64,000 bases of DNA from the NCBI GenBank assembly GCA_000964245.1, contig LANB01000001.1, positions 4,281,501 to 4,345,500 on the forward strand. Reading direction: 5' to 3'. Below the pieces are notes generated by a model, which had not been told where the DNA came from, ran no database searches, and saw only the letters and a program-made list of their open reading frames with translations. Shown here in pieces: positions 1 through 10,400 of the stretch; position 1 is the stretch's first letter, and each line of letters opens with the position of its first letter. A program made the position numbers and the translations under genes. This DNA comes from Cellvibrionaceae bacterium 1162T.S.0a.05 (GTDB lineage Bacteria; Pseudomonadota; Gammaproteobacteria; Pseudomonadales; Cellvibrionaceae).

Positions 1-932
1 TGTTCTTCAGCACTGGCCTGATAATTCACTGTATTTCCAGTGGAGTCCTGGTCTGAAACCACGCCCCCTGATTTTTGGGGTAAGCTGTGTTGAAATTGAC
101 TACCAGCAAGGGTTGAAGACCAATAGGCGAATTTATTCTTTAGCACGGCATCGTTTAACCAAAGGCGCTGCCACCTGGCGTAATCGATATAGGAAACGTC
201 GATGCCTGCCAACTCGGGAGTGCTCTGCTCTGCAAGCGCTTGGTAAATCCTGACAAATTCGTTAACAAACACTGCCGAAGACCAGGCATCAAAAGCGATA
301 TGATGAACATTAATCAGAAGCACAGACTCCGAATTATCAACGGAGAGTTGAATCAATTTTCCACGAATTAATAAATCTTTAGATATATCAAATTTGTAGG
401 TGTATTCCTCTTGCAAACACTCGACTAAGGCGTGCTCTTGTTCCTTTGCAGACAGTGATGAGATATTCAGGTGTACCAGCCTGAAATTAATATCGCCTTT
501 CACTTCCTGACAGGCTTCGCCCTCGTGTTCTTTATATACCGTACGCAGCACGGCATGTCTTTCGATGATGCCTTGTATTGCTTGTTCGGCCCGCGCACAA
601 GACAAATTGCCCTCAACGCGCAAGGCCACGGGCATATTATATTCCGCACCACCCTGCTGCATTTTATCGAGGGTCCATAGTCGTTGCTGAGCAAAAGATA
701 AGGGATGCACGTTGCTATCGTAGTCTTGCCGGGTTAACTCAGGTATACGTTCACTCTCAAGACGACGAAGCGCTTCAAGAAATTCGATAAGCTCCTGTTT
801 TCTGTTTTTAAGGCTCGCTTTCAGGTCCTCGGGAAATGAGGGCACTGTGAGTTTATAGCGCAATTCGCCATTCTCAACATATAAAAATACGCCACTATCG
901 GCTGCCTGTTTAACCAGCATATGAATACTCAT
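1..932 (-). CDS. NRPS subunit E, N-terminal part (docking + condensation domain), runs off the window
   Basis: This is the fifth NRPS gene of the operon; only about 310 N-terminal residues lie inside the window. The ATG at 932 overlaps the stop of the preceding NRPS gene (ATGA, 932-929) and has a good ribosome site (GAAGGA, 5 nt upstream). Translation by eye gives a TubC_N-type docking domain (residues ~1-60) and then an LCL-type condensation domain. The latter opens with an SFAQQRLW-type motif and carries the catalytic motif HHIAFDAWS near residue 211, followed by YIDYARWQRLW. It should condense the chain delivered by subunit D with the next amino acid. The adenylation domain, the remaining modules and any release domain (TE, R or C-terminal C) lie outside, so final length and cyclisation cannot be judged. 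Confidence 0.9.
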   Translation of the reverse strand, partial: MSIHMLVKQAADSGVFLYVENGELRYKLTVPSFPEDLKASLKNRKQELIEFLEALRRLESERIPELTRQDYDSNVHPLSFAQQRLWTLDKMQQGGAEYNMPVALRVEGNLSCARAEQAIQGIIERHAVLRTVYKEHEGEACQEVKGDINFRLVHLNISSLSAKEQEHALVECLQEEYTYKFDISKDLLIRGKLIQLSVDNSESVLLINVHHIAFDAWSSAVFVNEFVRIYQALAEQSTPELAGIDVSYIDYARWQRLWLNDAVLKNKFAYWSSTLAGSQFQHSLPQKSGGVVSDQDSTGNTVNYQASAEE

Positions 933-3900
933 AATATTCCTTCACTCATAACTTCAGTATTACTTGCAGCCACTTGCAAATAGCGACCGGCCAAAACGAT
1001 TTCCACATTACGTGCAAGGGCCGCGATGGTGGGCTCCTCAATAAACTGACCAATATGCATTTCAACATTGAGCTTTTGGTTTACGCGAGTGAGCATCTTG
1101 ATTAACAAAAGCGAGTGCCCACCAAGCTCAAAGAAATTTGCATCGACACTGATCTTCTCTGGCTTGACACCGAGAACCTCGGCCCAACATTCAAGAAGTA
1201 CACTTTCAGTACCTGGCTTTGCCGGTACTATTTCCTTAGCCGACATTTGCAACAAGGGATCGGGCAGGGATTTTTTATCAATTTTTCCGTTGGGCGTTAG
1301 CGGCCACTCTTCCAGTGGTATCATAAAGGCGGGCAACATATACTCGGGGAGCACGCGACCTATCTTTGCACGCAGATTTTGCAAAAGGGTGTTGCTTTCT
1401 TCCTGCTTGAATTGCGGTTTAAAAATCACGTAGGCCTGAATCCGCGTTTCGCCTGCACTGTCGCTTGCAGCGACCACCTTGGCTGCCTGGAGTTCTTCGC
1501 AGCCTAATAAGGCAGACTCAATCTCACCCAGCTCAATTCTGAAACCGCGAACTTTTATCTGATCATCGGTCCGGCCCAGAAAAGCGTAACGGCCATCGTG
1601 CAGGGCTCTCACAAGATCGCCTGTTCGATATAACCTGTTAACAGCGCGCTCATTGAAGCTCTTTTCAAAAAAGCGCGCGCGACTGAGTTCCGGCTGATTC
1701 AAATAACCCTTTGCCAACCCCAAACCACCAATGCACAACTCACCCACTGCGCCCGCGGCTGCAATATTTTGATTTTCGTCCAATACGACGTGCGAGTAAT
1801 TTTTCAAATTACCCGTTAACAGTATTTCGCCACGTCGTAAATCCTCTTTGCTAACCTGCGATACCATGGACCAGATCGTGGCTTCGGTTGGACCATAACA
1901 ATTATCCAGGCGTTGACATCGGTCGAGCATTTTCCCCGCGAGATCTACGGTAAGCGCTTCGCCGCCACACAACGCGTGTAAATCTCTCTTGCCCTGCCAT
2001 TGACTTTCCAGTAACAAATTCCAGGTAGCTGGTGTCGCCTGCACCAGGGTAATATCTTTTTCCTGAATAAGCCGAGCAATAGCAAACGGATCCGCAACCT
2101 CATTTTCCGAAGCCATAACGATGCGCCCACCGGTAGTAAGCGGCCCCCATATTTCGAGTTGGGCGATGTCGAAACATATTGTTGTCAGCGCGAGTAAACG
2201 TGTGTGTTTTGAAAATGCGTCGTCAAGCGAGAGCACCATGGCTTGAATAAAATTACCAAGGGCTTGATGTGAGATTTCTACCCCTTTCGGCTGCCCTGTT
2301 GAACCAGAAGTAAAAATCACATAGGCAGTTGCAGCACGATTTATCAAATCCGGTGAAAACGCCAGACTCCCTTTCTCATCTTCGTCGTCAACGGAAATCG
2401 GATCAGAATTGACCAGAAAATACCCGTCTTCTTCGATGTCCAGTTTGTCTTTCGTTACCGCAGAATCGACAAGCACTCGTTTAACACCTGCGGATTCCAG
2501 CATAAATTCGATTCGTGCTGCCGGATAGTCTGGATCTATCGGAATGTAGGCAGCTCCGGTTTTGACTACTGCCAACAGCGCAATGACTAGTGACACACGA
2601 CGTTCGCAGACGACAGCGACAAATTCCCCCGGGCTCAATCCTTTATCGATAAGCTCTTGTGCCAGGGCATTGGATAAACGATCCAGTTGCAGATAGGAAA
2701 AAACTCCCGATACATCTTCCAATGCTGTCGCTTCAGGCGCAAGCCGAAGCTGATTTCGGAAAAGTGAGAGAACATCCATCTGTGGTTCATCCTGTTTCTC
2801 ACTGGCAATAATTTCTGCAACTTTTTCCGCTTTAAGATCCGGGGCGGCCAACTCCAGACTGTTTGTGAGCGCGTTTTCATCCACACTCAATTTGTGTAAT
2901 ACCTGGATAAGCGCACTCTGAATAGAAGTGAGCGTCTCCTTTTGAAAAAGTGCCCGCTTGTATAACCAGGAAAGCGTTAATGTGTCACCAGCGGCGATGA
3001 CATTTAACTCGAGGTCGTAAACCGCTTTGCTGACTGCAAGCTCAAAGGGTTCAATAACCAGACTATTTTCATTAGATACCGCATTTTTGTCTGCGTGAGG
3101 GATCCCGGTCTCTTCATAATTTATTAATATCTGAAAGACAGGTGAATGATAAACACTTCGCGGGACCTTGCATTCTTCGATCACTTCGCTAAACGAAAGA
3201 GCCTGATGCTCCTGGGCCTGAAGATTAATTTCCCGCACATGCTGCAAGAAATCTGCAATGCGCGAAAAACGGCTGGAAATTCGCAAGGCGACAGTATTAA
3301 TAAAGCAGCCAATCATAGTTTGAGTTTCGGGAGCCAGCCTGTTTGCTACCGGTGTGCCCAGCACAATTTCCGAAGCGAAACTGAAACGCGTAAGTACCCA
3401 TGCCAGAGCAGCGTTAAACACCATAAAACGCGTAAGTCCGTAATGTCGCGCAAGTGTATCCACATGCTGGACCAGTGTTTTATCAAGCTCAACCTGCAAT
3501 TTATCGGCTTGTCCGCCTGGTTCGCGGTGCCGTGGAAAATCGAGAGGTAAACTGTGTACCAGAGGGGCGCCCAGCAATTGCTCTCGCCAATATTCCCGAG
3601 CCGATTGCCAACGTCCATGCTGCTTGTGTTCCCAGGCCGCGTAATCGACAAAACGCACAGACGAAACGTTATCTACAGAGAGCTCATCGCCAGCACTCGC
3701 GCTAGCACTGCCATTGCTGTAATAACCTTCGATAAATTGTTCAATCAGCAAGTTCAGCGAAAAACCATCCGCTGCGATATGATGCACGACAAAAAAGAAT
3801 ATTCCCTGGTTATTACTGTATTGGAGATAGCCCGCTCTCAGCGGCAAATCTTCACTCAAATTAAAGGGCTTAGCAGCCAAAAATTCGAGCTGCTGTTCAA

Positions 3901-4429
3901 CTTTCGTTAATGCAGGTTCAGTATCTTCGAGATTTTTAAATAGAAATTCAAACTGAAAATCACGCAGAATTTTTTGTTTAGGAACGCCATCTACTTTCAA
4001 ATAGATTGTACGTAAAATGGCATGTTGTTGAATTAAACCTGCCATCACGCGCTCAGCTCGACCGCAATCAAACTCTCCAGAAATTTTAAAGAAAACCGGA
4101 ATATTGTATTCCGGGCTCTGCCCCTGTATCTGGTCCAGAGTCCACAGTCGCCGTTGCGCAGATGAAAGCTCGAAACAGTCGTTTCTGTTTTCGTCAAGCG
4201 CCATGATAGGAGACAGCCCTGCAGATTCGCGCTGGCGCTCGCGCTGTAAGTACGCCAGTAAGGCTTCCTTATTCGACTTGATATTTTCGGCGTCGAGCGA
4301 ACTCAAAGCTCCCTTTGGGGCTTTAACTTTTAACTGGCCAGCACCTTCATACAAGCCAATACCTTTGGAAAGCAGCTCATCTATCAATTGTTCTATACTG
4401 GACATCGCAAACCCGTTAGTCTCTTCCAT
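929..4429 (-). CDS. NRPS subunit D: docking-C-A-T, one module, predicted Gly
   Basis: Single-module NRPS. Domain order: TubC_N docking (~10-60); LCL condensation domain with HHIAADGFS near residue ~218; adenylation domain with FTSGSTGQPKG near ~710 and NGKID at its end; thiolation domain with FFELGGHSL near ~1104. The specificity residues read D-I-L-Q-L-G-C-I-W-K, closest to the Stachelhaus glycine code DILQLGLIWK, so Gly (or another very small residue) is predicted. No epimerase or thioesterase is present. The ATG at 4429 is 1 nt after the stop of subunit C (TGATATG). A second ATG at 4405 begins exactly where the docking fold begins and is the alternative start; neither has a strong ribosome site. 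The C-terminus ends in a short tail (SNTEVMSEGIL), plausibly the docking motif for subunit E. Confidence 0.92.
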   Translation of the reverse strand: MEETNGFAMSSIEQLIDELLSKGIGLYEGAGQLKVKAPKGALSSLDAENIKSNKEALLAYLQRERQRESAGLSPIMALDENRNDCFELSSAQRRLWTLDQIQGQSPEYNIPVFFKISGEFDCGRAERVMAGLIQQHAILRTIYLKVDGVPKQKILRDFQFEFLFKNLEDTEPALTKVEQQLEFLAAKPFNLSEDLPLRAGYLQYSNNQGIFFFVVHHIAADGFSLNLLIEQFIEGYYSNGSASASAGDELSVDNVSSVRFVDYAAWEHKQHGRWQSAREYWREQLLGAPLVHSLPLDFPRHREPGGQADKLQVELDKTLVQHVDTLARHYGLTRFMVFNAALAWVLTRFSFASEIVLGTPVANRLAPETQTMIGCFINTVALRISSRFSRIADFLQHVREINLQAQEHQALSFSEVIEECKVPRSVYHSPVFQILINYEETGIPHADKNAVSNENSLVIEPFELAVSKAVYDLELNVIAAGDTLTLSWLYKRALFQKETLTSIQSALIQVLHKLSVDENALTNSLELAAPDLKAEKVAEIIASEKQDEPQMDVLSLFRNQLRLAPEATALEDVSGVFSYLQLDRLSNALAQELIDKGLSPGEFVAVVCERRVSLVIALLAVVKTGAAYIPIDPDYPAARIEFMLESAGVKRVLVDSAVTKDKLDIEEDGYFLVNSDPISVDDEDEKGSLAFSPDLINRAATAYVIFTSGSTGQPKGVEISHQALGNFIQAMVLSLDDAFSKHTRLLALTTICFDIAQLEIWGPLTTGGRIVMASENEVADPFAIARLIQEKDITLVQATPATWNLLLESQWQGKRDLHALCGGEALTVDLAGKMLDRCQRLDNCYGPTEATIWSMVSQVSKEDLRRGEILLTGNLKNYSHVVLDENQNIAAAGAVGELCIGGLGLAKGYLNQPELSRARFFEKSFNERAVNRLYRTGDLVRALHDGRYAFLGRTDDQIKVRGFRIELGEIESALLGCEELQAAKVVAASDSAGETRIQAYVIFKPQFKQEESNTLLQNLRAKIGRVLPEYMLPAFMIPLEEWPLTPNGKIDKKSLPDPLLQMSAKEIVPAKPGTESVLLECWAEVLGVKPEKISVDANFFELGGHSLLLIKMLTRVNQKLNVEMHIGQFIEEPTIAALARNVEIVLAGRYLQVAASNTEVMSEGIL

Positions 4430-4430
4430 A

Positions 4431-7400
4431 TCAAAAGCTGAACTCTTCCAGCTCATCTTCTTGCAAGGCTGATATATTTTCTGTAACCGCACTGTGCTTT
4501 TGCTGCCGGTCAATCGTCTGCGCCAGTTTCTGCAAGGTGGCGGTTTCGTATATTTCCGCAATGCTCAATTTGTAGTTGCAGTGGCTTTCAAGCGCGGCAG
4601 CAAACCGAATCAGCGTCAACGAATTGCCACCAATTTCCTGGAAACCCCTGTTTACGGCAATTGCAGTGCTGGCCACGCCTGTCAATTCACTCCATAAGTC
4701 AGTCAACCATATTTCGGTTTCGCTTGAAGCCAAAACAACATCGTCCAGATATTCACGGTAGTCGACGACAGGAAGCGCCTTGGTGTTCACTTTCCCGTTG
4801 GCTGTAAGCGGCCACTCCTGCACAAATACAAAAGCAGACGGCAACATATAGACTGGAAGCTGCTCACGTAATTTTTGTTTCAGGGATGTCAATAAGGTTT
4901 GTTCTTCAATTCCCTCGGACCCCATGTTGAGCTGCAAATAGGCGCAGAGGAAATCCCCCTCTTCTTCAGAGCGCCTGGCCAAAACAACAGTGGATTCAAT
5001 TCGCTCGTCCTGCAGGATTTTTTGTTCGATCTCGCCAAGCTCAACACGAAAGCCATTAATTTTTACCTGGCCATCCTTGCGACCGATAAACTCTATATAA
5101 CCTTCATCAGTAAAACGCCCAAGATCACCGGTTCTGTACAAGCGCTGGTTAAGCCCGGTGTCGTAATAGAACTGCGCATCGCTCAATTCCGGGTTTTTGT
5201 AATATTCTCGCGCGACACCGATGCCGCCGATACACAACTCGCCAATAAAGCCAAATGGAAGCAATTGGCCACTGCTTCCCACTATGTAAAAGGATTGGTT
5301 ACCCAAGGGCTTGCCATAGGGGACTGATCTTAAATGCGTGGTATCCGAGACGATGGGATGATGGATGGACCATATCGACCCTTCTGTCGCACCGCCGAGG
5401 CTATAAACGTTTGCCTGTGGAAATAGCTTGAATAGTCGTTTGGGTAATTTGGGATCGATCCAATCACCACTCATCAAAATATTTCGTAGCGGCGGTGCTT
5501 CCTGTTTCGTCATTTCAATGCGTTCTACCAACAACTTCACTGAAACCGGTACGCTATTCCAGAATGTAACTTGATGCTTATGAGCAACTTCGAGCCAGTG
5601 CGCCGGGTCCAGACAATTCGCCTGTTCGAGACACACTATCTCTGCACCCAGAGCAAGTGCACCAAAGATATCGAACACTGACAGGTCAAAACTTAAAGCA
5701 GAAAGCGCAATAATTTTATCGTTTTCATGCAAGCCGTATTTTTCAATAATATCCAGAATGGTGTTAACGGCTGATTGATGTTCGATCGCTACGCCTTTGG
5801 GCTTGCCCGTCGATCCGGAGGTATAAATCACATAAGCAAGGGCGTTCGTTGCAGTGGCTTGAATATCTGCAGCGGTCGCACTCGTTTCCTCTTGCGGTAA
5901 GCAATTAATATTCAAACTGGCAATACCAGGCAGAGCCAGATCGTCATGATCAACTAAAACAGCGTGCAGGTTTGCCTGCGCAGCAATATCTTCACAGCGT
6001 TCCACTGGCCAGCTCACCTCCAATGGCAGCCAGGCACAACCAGCCATCATAACCGCCAGGCTTGCAGCAACTTGCCCGCGCCCTCTATTGAGTCGTATTG
6101 CAATCAGGGTTTCCGGTGACGGTGATGTCTTGTTAATTTCTTTAAGTAATCGCAGGCTCAGTGTATAAAGTTCACGGTAACTCATACTGCCTTCTGAATC
6201 AGTGACAGCAATATTATCGGGAAACTTTTCAAGCGCTGTGAGGAATAGCTCATGCAAGCAACGTGAATTTGGAAGCGCCACCTCTGTATTGTTGAATTCA
6301 CTATAAAAGGCGTGTAGATCCTTGTGAAAAATATGTGGCAACTCTCCCACCTTTATTCCTGCTCGAGCTTGCATGGACTCTAAAAGGAGACGAAGGTTGG
6401 GCAACAACGACTGACACAAGTGAGCGTCGTAAAAGCGGCTATCTGCCTGCAACTTGAAGTGCAGCTTATCCGTATTTTCTGCAATAACAGTGATTCCGTA
6501 GTGCGTGTTTTCCTTAACTTGTAGATCGCTTATTTTGAGTTCGACATCATCAAGAACCTTTTGCAGCTTGTCGCTCACCGGATAGTTTTCGAAAACAAGC
6601 AAGGTATCGAATAACGGGCCGCCGCCAAACAAATCCTGAATACCCTGTAAAGAAAAATAACTGTAAGTTTCGACCTCAAGGTATTTCTCCTGCATACGGT
6701 TGAAAAGCGTATTCACGCCAAGTCTACGCTCTATTTTGGCTGTAAGTGGCAAACTGTTAATAAACAAGCCAACCGTTTTCTCAACGCCTGTCAGGGAAGG
6801 TGGTCGCCCGGAAAACACTGAACCAAACACCACATCTTCCTCTCCCGTGTAAATTGCCAACAGAATGGCCCATGCGGAATGAATAATGGTACTGAGTGTG
6901 ACTTGCTCCTGGCGGGCAAGTTTTTCCAGGCCTTGTCGAAGCTGTGGCCCCAGATCCAATTCGTAAGAAAGGAGTTCAGCAGGTCCCTCATTGTGTTTTT
7001 GTGGAAATGGAGACGGTGAACCACAATCAGACAGGTTTTTTTTCCAAAAGCTTTCCGCAGTACCCTGATCCTGATCTTGCAACCACGCCACGAAGTTAAG
7101 GTATTTCGGGGCATAGCGGCTTAGCGGGCCGAGGTCTTTTTGTAGACTACTGTAGATATCAAGTAATTCTTCCAGCAAGATGGCATTACTCCAGCCATCC
7201 CAAAGCACATGATGATGCGACCATAAAAGTCGGTATTTTTTCTCCGACAGTCGAAATAGCTGTAACCGCATTAAAGGCGCATGGTCTAGCTCAAAATCCT
7301 GTTCCTTGTCCTCTGTACACGCTTCTTCCACCCTTGCACTTTGAATGGAATCCGGGTAAGCACGCAAATCAACTTCCTCAATGCGCAAGGTGCTTTGTCC

Positions 7401-10400
7401 CTTAAATTGCAAATAGCCTTGACTCGAAAGCACGAAATAGGTGTTAAGTATATCGTGCCGAGTCATCAGGATTTCCCAACTGCGTTTGAAAATATCCAGC
7501 TTGATATTTTCCATATCAATTAACAATTGATTAACATAGACCCCGCGGTTGAGCGCACTTTGATATAAAATACCCGACTGCATAGGTGTGGCCGGGTAAA
7601 TATCGTCAAAACGATAACGCTCTTTAAAGTAAGTCAACTCTTCGTCATCAAGATTGGCTAAGGGGAAATCGTACTTACTGAAAAAGACAGTATGATTCTG
7701 CGGAGATTCACACGCATCAATCACCGCGCAAAAACAAGCGTGATAACGCGCCGCAATATCATTCGCCAACTCGTCACTGATAACTTTTCGGTTGTATTCA
7801 ATTCTAAAAGCGAGTTTGTTGTTAACAAGCGCGCCGTTGAAGCTGAGCTGTTCTTCTCTTATCCAGCTCGAGGGAATGTCCTTTCCACTATAGGCCTGCG
7901 CCAATGAAAACGAACCCTGTCCCCGATCAAGGGCATCGCCCTGCCCGGGCTTGCGTTGATCTGTATCGTGTTGACCAAAGTTAAATTGACCAAGATAGTT
8001 AAAGAGCACACCCGTGGCGCTGCGTAGGCCTTGCAATGCGTGCTGACTAAACCCGGCACCGTTGAGGGCGATGCTTTGTAAACGGCTTTTTATAGAGGCA
8101 ATTTTTTTAGCCAAATTGTCACAGTGTGCAATATCAAAGTTCAGCGGGTACATGCTTGTGAACCAACCCACTGTGCTATTGATATCAAGCTCGGCATCTG
8201 CGGGCTCTCTACCGTGAGATTCGAGCGTAATGGCGATGCTATTCGCCTCGAATATATCACTCAAGGCTACAACCAGGCTGGAAACGAGGAGATCGTTGGC
8301 TTTGACTTGCTGTATATTTCTGAATCGGTTTGAGAGCGCTTCCGAAAAATCCAGGTCAATTGCGTGCCATTTCTTATCTGTTGCAGCGCTTGCCTTCAAG
8401 GCTGGCGGATTCGTGTTTGCCTGCTGCGTCCAAAAATCGGCTTCCTCCCCAAATCGCGCAATATAGGCTTCACTTTGTAGGTAGTGAGACCAAGCCTTAA
8501 GTGAATGCCCCTTGTTTGCAAGCCTTAAATCTTCGCCCGCTGACACTTGTTGCCAAAGCGTCTGTAAATCTTCCAGCAAAATACGCCAGGATACGCCGTC
8601 AATCACAAAGTGATGTAAAACCCAAAAAAGATAGCTACCGTCACCACTATGCACCAGTAGAATTTTGCCGATGAGTCCGCCCTTACCAGATTCATCCGTA
8701 TAGGGATTCAGACTTGTCTGCGCCTGATCAACCGCCCCTTTATACTCTGCACTTTCGAGTGTCGGAACATCCAGTTCTTCGATTGCGATACATTCTTCGA
8801 AGGAATCAAATGTGGAAAAAACCGCTTCTGTTTGATTCAGCAAGCGCAGACGCAATCCATCGTGTTGTTGTATTAAGACGGCGAGCATGTCTTGCAAATG
8901 CTTACGATTGAGTTTATCCGGTACGCTAAAAACCAGTGATTGGTTGTAGTGCTTTAAATCAGCATTTAAAGAAATAAATTCCCGCTGCGAGGGTAACAAG
9001 GGAATACGCCCCTCAACCTGAGTATTATTTACAGGTCTGGTTTGCTCGCTTTTTATATGAGGCGCAAGTGCCGCAATGGATTGATATTGAAACAATTCGG
9101 CCGTTGACAATTTAATTCCCAACTTATTTGCACGTGCAACAATCTGGATGGCAGTAATCGAATCGCCACCAAGGGAAAACAGATCATCTTCCAGGTCGAT
9201 TTCTGTTTTGTGAAACACTGAGCGCCATATTTCGAGTAAAGTCGCTTCCGTCTCATTAATTGGCTGTCGTCTTCGTGGTTTGTTAGTCAGCGCTTCACCA
9301 TGCAGTCCTTCCTCCAATTTTTTTTTGTCGATTTTGCCGTTGGTTGTCAATGGCCAACTTTCGATCTGAATGTATATATCGGGTAGCATGTAGGCAGGTA
9401 AAGCTTGGGAAACTTCCTCACCGAGTTTGTCCATGCCAACTTTCGGTGCAAGCTCGGAGTCAACAGCCCCTGCTTGTTCCGTTTTTATTTTTACAAAGGC
9501 TGCAATTTTATTTTTATCTTCTCCGTAGACAATCACGACCGCAGAGTCAATGTTCTCACAAGCTTCAATACACGTTTCGATTTCACTTAATTCAATACGG
9601 TAGCCGCGTATCTTTATCTGATTGTCCAGACGGTCAAGGTACAACATGTCTCCATCAGGCAATAAACGCACCTTATCCCCGGTTTTATAAGCCCTTTCTC
9701 CGATGGCCGGCACAGGATCGATAAATTTTTCCTTGCTGAGCTCGGGCCTGTTGATGTAACCCTGCGCAAGGCTTGCCCCGCTGATATACATTTCACCGTC
9801 AGCGTCAACAGGTAGCATTCGTTGGTATTTATCGAGAACAAATATATTCACATTGTCGATGGGCTTACCTATTGGAATCGCACCAGACTTGTCCTGCCAA
9901 TTGTGCTTGTCCACAACATAGATACAGCAGCCCACAGTGGCCTCGGTCGGGCCATATTCATTGACATACAAGGCATTGGGCAAAAACTGCTGCACCCAGG
10001 TTTTCAAGCCTTTATAGCTCAACTGTTCGCCACCAATGACGAGTAAATGTTCGTTTTGCGCGTGCAAGACGGGATCGGCACCTTCAACCAGGCGGAGATG
10101 AGCCGGTGTCAATTTATACAACCAGTTCGCATCTGCAGTAAACAGACAGGAAATTAATGCAGAGAGCATAGACTCGTTGGCATTGGGTAATAAACGAATA
10201 CGCTTGCCAAGGGTCAGCGGCGACAACAAACTTGTTACCGTTGCATCGAAATGCAAGGGCGTACTGACAACGGCCCCAACGAGGTTGTGATTAAAATAAT
10301 TTTTCTTACAGTGCTCCAGGTAATTACACAACTGTCTGTTACTGACTGCGACACCTTTGGGTATACCGGTCGAACCTGAGGTAAAGATGACATAGGCAAG

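Noticed and set aside
3146-3550. 134-codon and other plus-strand reading frames inside the NRPS genes
   Set aside because: They are antisense to well-supported NRPS domains and carry no protein-like motifs.
5700-7700. Heterocyclisation (Cy) domain before the Cys-type A domain of subunit C
   Set aside because: The active site reads HHHVLWDGWS, a normal condensation motif, not the DxxxxD motif of Cy domains.
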